Shown here: positions 59,930-64,000 of the stretch, one piece after another
Position numbering within the stretch: position 1 is the first letter of the stretch
Layout: every line of letters begins with the position of its first letter
Assembly: GCA_035550075.1 (NCBI GenBank)
Contig: DASZQG010000223.1
Span: 9,700-73,699, forward strand
Length of the DNA stretch: 64,000 nucleotides
Direction: 5' to 3'
Source of the DNA: AWTP1-13 sp035550075
GTDB lineage: Bacteria > Pseudomonadota > Alphaproteobacteria > Rhizobiales > Hyphomicrobiaceae
Made by a program: the position numbers and the translations under genes
The notes under the pieces: model-generated
Told to the model about the DNA's origin: nothing
The model's database searches: none
What the model saw: the letters and a program-made list of their open reading frames with translations, nothing else

Positions 59930-60916
59930 TCAGGCGGACGGAACGCTGCCGGATCGGACAGGGCGCGCGCCGGCAGGTGCTGCGGCGCCGTTGCGGGCGA
60001 ACGCCTCGCTGGCAATCTCCGCAAGCCCGCCGAGCGAACCGATCACGGAGGACGCTTCCAGCGGCATCATCAGCAGCTTCTGATTGGGAGAGCGGGCGAA
60101 CGCCTCCAGCGCCTTCACGTAGTTGTTGGCGACGAAGTAGTTGATGGCCTGCACGCTGCCGTTGGCGATGGCCTGACTGACCATCTCGGTCGCCTTGGCC
60201 TCGGCCTGGGCGGCGCGCTCGCGCGCCTCGGCATCACGGAAGGCGGCCTCGCGCCGGCCCTCTGCCGCCAGCACCACGGCCTGCTTCTCGCCTTCTGCCT
60301 TCAGCACGGCCGACTGGCGCGCACCCTCAGCCTCGAGGATCTGCGCGCGCTTGTCGCGTTCCGCCTTCATCTGGCGCGCCATGCTGTCGACGAGGTCGCG
60401 CGGCGGGGCGATATCCTTGATCTCGATGCGCGTGACCTTTACGCCCCACGGCTCGGTGGCGGCATCGACCACCTGCAGCAGGCGGGCATTGATCTGGTCG
60501 CGGTTGGCCAGCAGCTCGTCGAGATCCATCGAACCCATGACGGTGCGGATGTTGGTCATGGTCAGGTTGACGATGGCGGGCTGGAGCTGGTCGACCTCGT
60601 AAGCGGCCTTGGCGGCGTTGAGAACCTGGAAGAAGTTGACGCCATCGACGGTGACCATGGCGTTGTCGCGGGTGATGATGTCCTGCGAGGGAATGTCGAT
60701 CACCTGCTCCTTCATGTTGAGCTTGGCGCCGATGCGCTCCACCACCGGGATCAGGACGTGCAGCCCGGGCACCAGCGTGCGGGTGTAGCGGCCGAAGTTC
60801 TCGACCGTGTAGTTGTAGCCCTGGGGCACCATCTTGACGGTCGACCACAGCGCGATCACCGCCAAGATGATGAACATCACGACGAACACTTCGAAGCCGC
60901 CAGCAAACGGGTACAT
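59930..60916 (-). CDS. qmcA: QmcA-type SPFH/paraslipin protein
   Basis: 328 residues. One N-terminal helix (about 8-28), then SPFH domain MVPQGYNYTVENFGRYTRTLVPGLHVLIPVVERIG and a helical segment rich in Ala/Glu (about 190-245: AEGARQSAVLKAEGEKQAVVLAAEG). Ends in an Ala/Pro-rich tail. Forms membrane scaffolds related to HflKC; together with the two NfeD-like genes it makes the classic NfeD-SPFH module. This is the second SPFH system of the window. Confidence 0.93.
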   Translation of the reverse strand: MYPFAGGFEVFVVMFIILAVIALWSTVKMVPQGYNYTVENFGRYTRTLVPGLHVLIPVVERIGAKLNMKEQVIDIPSQDIITRDNAMVTVDGVNFFQVLNAAKAAYEVDQLQPAIVNLTMTNIRTVMGSMDLDELLANRDQINARLLQVVDAATEPWGVKVTRIEIKDIAPPRDLVDSMARQMKAERDKRAQILEAEGARQSAVLKAEGEKQAVVLAAEGRREAAFRDAEARERAAQAEAKATEMVSQAIANGSVQAINYFVANNYVKALEAFARSPNQKLLMMPLEASSVIGSLGGLAEIASEAFARNGAAAPAGARPVRSGSVPSA

Positions 60917-61088
60917 GGGTTGCCCTCAGGCTGAGATTTTGCGTCTCGGGATTTAGGAACAAACTGCGGCAAGTTTTAGTGGGGAAGTGCGAATTGCGGG
61001 TAAATAAGCAATTAATAGATGATGAATTCCGGGACAGCGGAAATATAAATTATTCAGAGATGTAGATGGTGCCGGTGGTATACAGTAC

Positions 61089-62126
61089 TCAAAGCCAGCC
61101 CAATAGTTCACGGCGAATGATTTTTTCGAGCATGCCGATGTGCTCGGGGCTGTCGTTGAGGCAGGGAATGCACGCGAACTTCTCGCCGCCCGCCTCCAGA
61201 AAAACGCTGCGGTTCTCCATCGCCAGCTCCTCCAGTGTCTCCAGACAGTCCGCAGCGAACCCCGGCGCCACCAGCGCAAGTTTCTTGATGCCCGACCTCG
61301 CGAGCTCGGCCACGGTGTCGATCGTAGCGGGCTCCAGCCAGCGGTCCGAGCCGAACCGCGACTGATAGGTCGTATGCCAGCGCCCCGCCGGCCATTGCAG
61401 CTTTTCGCGCAACAGCCGAGAGGTTTCCTCGCACTGAAGATAGTACGGGTCGCCCTTCTCGAAATACTTGAGGGGCATGCCGTGAAAGCTTGCAAGCAGC
61501 ACGTCGGGCTCGAAATCGAGCGTTGAGAGATGCGCGCGGATGGAAACAGAGAGCGCCTCGATGTAGGCGGGATCCGCGTAGTACGGAGGCACGACCCTGA
61601 TCGTGGGCTGCCAGCGCATGTCCATCAGCGCACGAAACACCTGGTCGCATGCGGTGGCCGTCGTGGCGGCGGCGTATTGCGGGTAGAGAGGGACGAGCAG
61701 GATGCGGTCGCATCCCTCCTGCTGCAGGCGGGCGATAACCGGCGCCGCCGAAGGCGTTCCGTAGCGCATCGCCCACTCCACCACTACGGGCTTGCCGCCC
61801 AGCGCGGCGGCCAGCTTCTCCGCCTGCGCGCGCGTGATGGTCTTGAGCGGGCTCTCGTCGCGCTCACGGTTCCAGATCTTGTCGTAGTCCCTGCCCTTGC
61901 GGCCCGGGCGCACGGTGAGGATGACGAGATTGAGGATCGGCCACCACTTCCAGCGCGGCTCCTCGATGACGCGGCGGTCGGAGAGAAACTCCTTGAGATA
62001 GCGGCGCATGGGCGCATAGCCCGTGCCCTCCGGCGTGCCGAGGTTGAGCAGCAGCACGCCGACGCGTCCGGCAGCAAGCTGGGCGGTGGCAGGTTTCGGC
62101 TGCAGTAGGGCGTCGCGCGCGGTCAT
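61089..62126 (-). CDS. hemH: Ferrochelatase
   Basis: 345 residues, normal length. Inserts Fe2+ into protoporphyrin IX, the last step of heme synthesis. Catalytic His is H215 in LASFHGMPLKYFEKGDPY; the acidic segment CLETLEELAMENR provides the second metal site. NLGTPEG at 28-34 and GRDYDKIW are also conserved. A 170-base AT-rich interval separates it from qmcA downstream. Confidence 0.96.
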   Translation of the reverse strand: MTARDALLQPKPATAQLAAGRVGVLLLNLGTPEGTGYAPMRRYLKEFLSDRRVIEEPRWKWWPILNLVILTVRPGRKGRDYDKIWNRERDESPLKTITRAQAEKLAAALGGKPVVVEWAMRYGTPSAAPVIARLQQEGCDRILLVPLYPQYAAATTATACDQVFRALMDMRWQPTIRVVPPYYADPAYIEALSVSIRAHLSTLDFEPDVLLASFHGMPLKYFEKGDPYYLQCEETSRLLREKLQWPAGRWHTTYQSRFGSDRWLEPATIDTVAELARSGIKKLALVAPGFAADCLETLEELAMENRSVFLEAGGEKFACIPCLNDSPEHIGMLEKIIRRELLGWL

Positions 62127-62198
62127 GCGTTCAGTGCCTGGCGGCCATTGATCGAGTAGACGAGGAAGCGCCCAAGGGCCGCATCCGCTTCAGCCGGG

Positions 62199-63218
62199 TT
62201 ATACCCCGTAGAAAGTGCGATACCAGGCGACAAATCGGCGGACGCCATCCTCGATCGGCGTGCTCGGTGCGAAGCCCACCGCTTCGGCCAGCCGGCTGAC
62301 GTCGGCGAAGGTTGCAGGCACGTCACCGGGCTGCATGGGCAGATTGCGGCGGATGGCGGAGCGGCCGAGCGCCGCCTCGATGGCGGCAATGAAACGGTCG
62401 AGCGGGATCGCGGTGTGATTGCCGATATTAAAGATGGCATGCGGCACCGTGGGACCGCTCTCGCTCGTGCCTTGCCGGCGCTCGTCCGGCGCGCGGGGCA
62501 CCAGGCGAACGACGGCCTGAGCGACGTCGTCGATGTATGTGAAATCGCGCTGCATGCGCCCCGCGTTGAAGACGTCGATGGGATTGCCCTCAAGGATAGC
62601 CCTGGTGAAGGTGAAGAGCGCCATGTCGGGGCGGCCCCAGGGTCCGTACACGGTGAAAAAGCGTAAGGCCGTCGCAGGAATCCGGAAAAGATGCGCGTAG
62701 CTGTAGGCCATCAACTCGCCGGCGCGTTTGGTGGCGGCGTAGAGCGACAGCGGGCGATCGGCCGGATCGCTTTCCGAAAAGGGGACGGCGGCGCTCGCAC
62801 CATAGACGGAACTGGAGGAGGCATAGAGCAGGTGCCGCACCGGATGCGCGCGGCAGGCTTCGAGGACGGCCAGGAAACCGTCGATGTTGGCGTGGGTATA
62901 GGCGCCGGGATCGACCAGCGAATGCCGCACGCCGGCCTGTGCGGCCATGTGCACCACGTAGTCCGGCCGATACGAGGAGAACAGCGCGCGCAGGCGCCCC
63001 GGCTCAGCAATGTCGGCGCGAGTGAAAGCGAACTGCGCGCGCGGGGCGATGGCGGCGAGCCGCGCTTCCTTCAGCGCCACGTCGTAGTAGGGATCGAGAT
63101 TGTCGATGCCGTGCACATGGGCGCCTGCTTGCAGCAGACGGTTGGCGAGATGGAAGCCGATGAAGCCCGCCGCGCCTGTGAGGACAATCCGCTTTCCTTG
63201 AAGCGCGTCCGGCGTCAT
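62199..63218 (-). CDS. NAD-dependent epimerase, probable UDP-glucuronate 4-epimerase
   Basis: 339 residues from ATG 63218, overlapping the ugd stop (ATGA). NAD-binding GAAGFIGFHLANRLL (about 14-28), catalytic S/Y/K in YASSSSVYG and SLYAATKRAGE, and HGIDNLDPYYDVALKEARL, characteristic of UDP-GlcA 4-epimerases. C-terminal part ends GVRRFVAWYRTFYGV. With Ugd just upstream it would make UDP-galacturonate for exopolysaccharide or LPS. Confidence 0.93.
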   Translation of the reverse strand: MTPDALQGKRIVLTGAAGFIGFHLANRLLQAGAHVHGIDNLDPYYDVALKEARLAAIAPRAQFAFTRADIAEPGRLRALFSSYRPDYVVHMAAQAGVRHSLVDPGAYTHANIDGFLAVLEACRAHPVRHLLYASSSSVYGASAAVPFSESDPADRPLSLYAATKRAGELMAYSYAHLFRIPATALRFFTVYGPWGRPDMALFTFTRAILEGNPIDVFNAGRMQRDFTYIDDVAQAVVRLVPRAPDERRQGTSESGPTVPHAIFNIGNHTAIPLDRFIAAIEAALGRSAIRRNLPMQPGDVPATFADVSRLAEAVGFAPSTPIEDGVRRFVAWYRTFYGV

Positions 63219-64000
63219 TCGGCGCTTCCCTCGTCGGTGGGCGCCCCGGGCCGGCCCACGCTGACATAGGTGAAGCCGCGCCGGGCCATGTCCTGCGGGC
63301 GATAGATGTTGCGCAGATCGACGACGACCGGCCGCTTGAGCAGCGCCTTCACGCGGTCGAGATCGAGCGCGCGGAAGGACTCCCACTCCGTCACGATCAC
63401 GAGCGCGTCTGCGCCCTCGATGCAGACGTAGGCATTGGGCGCGTACTCGACGTCGCGGAGAACGACGCGGGCCTGCTCCATGCCTTCCGGGTCATAGGCG
63501 CGCACGCGTGCACCGGCATCCTGCAGCGCGGTGACGACGGCAAGCGACGGCGCCTCGCGCAGATCGTCGGTGTTGGGCTTGAAGGTGAGCCCGAGCACGG
63601 CGATGGTGGCGCCGCGCACGCTGCCGCCGCACGCGGCAATCACCTTGCGCGCCATCGCCCGCTTGCGCTGGTCGTTGACGGCGATGACCGCTTCCACGAT
63701 CCGGCTCGGGAGGCCGGCATCGTGGCTGGTCTTCATCAGCGCGACGAGGTCCTTGGGAAAGCACGAGCCGCCGAATCCGGGTCCCGCGTTGAGGAACTTG
63801 GGGCCGATCCTGTTGTCGAGCCCCATGCCGCGCGCCACGTCCTGCACGTCGGCGCCAGTCTGCTCACAGAGATCGGCGATCTCGTTGATGAAGGTGATCT
63901 TGGTGGCGAGAAAGGCGTTGGCGGCGTACTTGGTGAGCTCCGCGGTGCGGCGGCTGGTGAACAGGATAGGCGCGCGGTTCAGATAGAGCGGGCGGTAGAG
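63215..64000 (-). CDS. ugd: UDP-glucose 6-dehydrogenase, C-terminal part (cut by window edge)
   Basis: The last 261 residues are in the window; the frame is open to the right edge, where it reads LYRPLYLNRAPILFTSRRTAELTKY. The active-site cysteine is in GFGGSCFPKD, and LGLTFKPNTDDLREAPSL is the conserved C-terminal domain. Oxidises UDP-glucose (from GalU) to UDP-glucuronate, substrate for the coupled epimerase. Confidence 0.95.
   Translation of the reverse strand, partial: LYRPLYLNRAPILFTSRRTAELTKYAANAFLATKITFINEIADLCEQTGADVQDVARGMGLDNRIGPKFLNAGPGFGGSCFPKDLVALMKTSHDAGLPSRIVEAVIAVNDQRKRAMARKVIAACGGSVRGATIAVLGLTFKPNTDDLREAPSLAVVTALQDAGARVRAYDPEGMEQARVVLRDVEYAPNAYVCIEGADALVIVTEWESFRALDLDRVKALLKRPVVVDLRNIYRPQDMARRGFTYVSVGRPGAPTDEGSAE

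Noticed and set aside
1..64000. CRISPR arrays, insertion sequences or prophage
   Set aside because: No regularly spaced direct repeats, no transposase or integrase frames and no phage structural genes were found on either strand.

Overview
The window is a high-GC bacterial chromosome segment from an alphaproteobacterium, most likely in the Hyphomicrobiales (Rhizobiales). The evidence is a circularly permuted two-piece tmRNA, an alpha-type SspB, the cell-cycle regulator GcrA, MmcB, a RegB/RegA redox pair, an intracellular PHB depolymerase and the block mutM - enoyl-CoA hydratase - rpsT - dnaA. I cannot name the genus. Nearly all of it is housekeeping sequence with short intergenic spaces; I see no phage, insertion sequence or CRISPR array.

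Layout. 1-9006: start of an SDR gene, sspB and the tmRNA gene (minus strand); then CPBP protease, thyA-folA, hflK-hflC-DUF2065-degP and psd-pssA (plus). 9027-16650: manC, a HerA-like ATPase overlapping a histidine kinase, 1-Cys peroxiredoxin, a persulfide-dioxygenase/rhodanese fusion and a lone tungstate-binding protein. 16854-22700: tRNA-Thr(CGT), a hypothetical membrane protein, then the outer-membrane/ribosome assembly set yfgM-like, bamB, der and a PRC-barrel protein. 22722-26779: gcrA, then argD-argF-hslO preceded by an apparent arginine attenuator. 27247-35693: Lon-like protease with a USP-like partner, mmcB, RegA/RegB, and a divergent ABC exporter plus SCO protein. 35850-41608: PHB depolymerase, YgjP-type metallopeptidase, bifunctional PBP and an SMP-30-like lactonase. 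41636-51642: the replication block, all on the minus strand (mutM, enoyl-CoA hydratase, rpsT, rhodanese, dnaA, dnaN, recF, gyrB in transcription order). 51650-64000: GlcG-like protein, SDR-like protein, HPF, an SGNH-type DUF459 protein, MltB-type transglycosylase, galU, kdsD, a QmcA/NfeD membrane set, hemH, and the UDP-uronate genes (epimerase and ugd, cut by the window end).

Three regulatory observations stand out. (1) Upstream of argD a promoter, a 14-codon reading frame with five Arg codons, a possible antiterminator and an intrinsic terminator occur in the order of a classical attenuator. (2) The tmRNA gene, whose tag reads ANDNYAEAALAA, lies beside sspB, whose product in this bacterial class delivers tagged proteins to ClpXP. 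(3) GANTC, the CcrM methylation sequence, is strongly clustered in two gene-free stretches next to cell-cycle genes: nine sites between gcrA and the preceding gene, and seven between rpsT and the rhodanese/dnaA genes. Four other gene-free stretches I scanned have none or one.

Many minus- and plus-strand genes are packed with ATGA overlaps (SDR/sspB, DUF2065/hflC, USP-like/Lon-like, epimerase/ugd), which indicates translational coupling. Start codons were moved inward from the longest reading frame wherever a ribosome-binding site, signal peptide or conserved N-terminus supported it.
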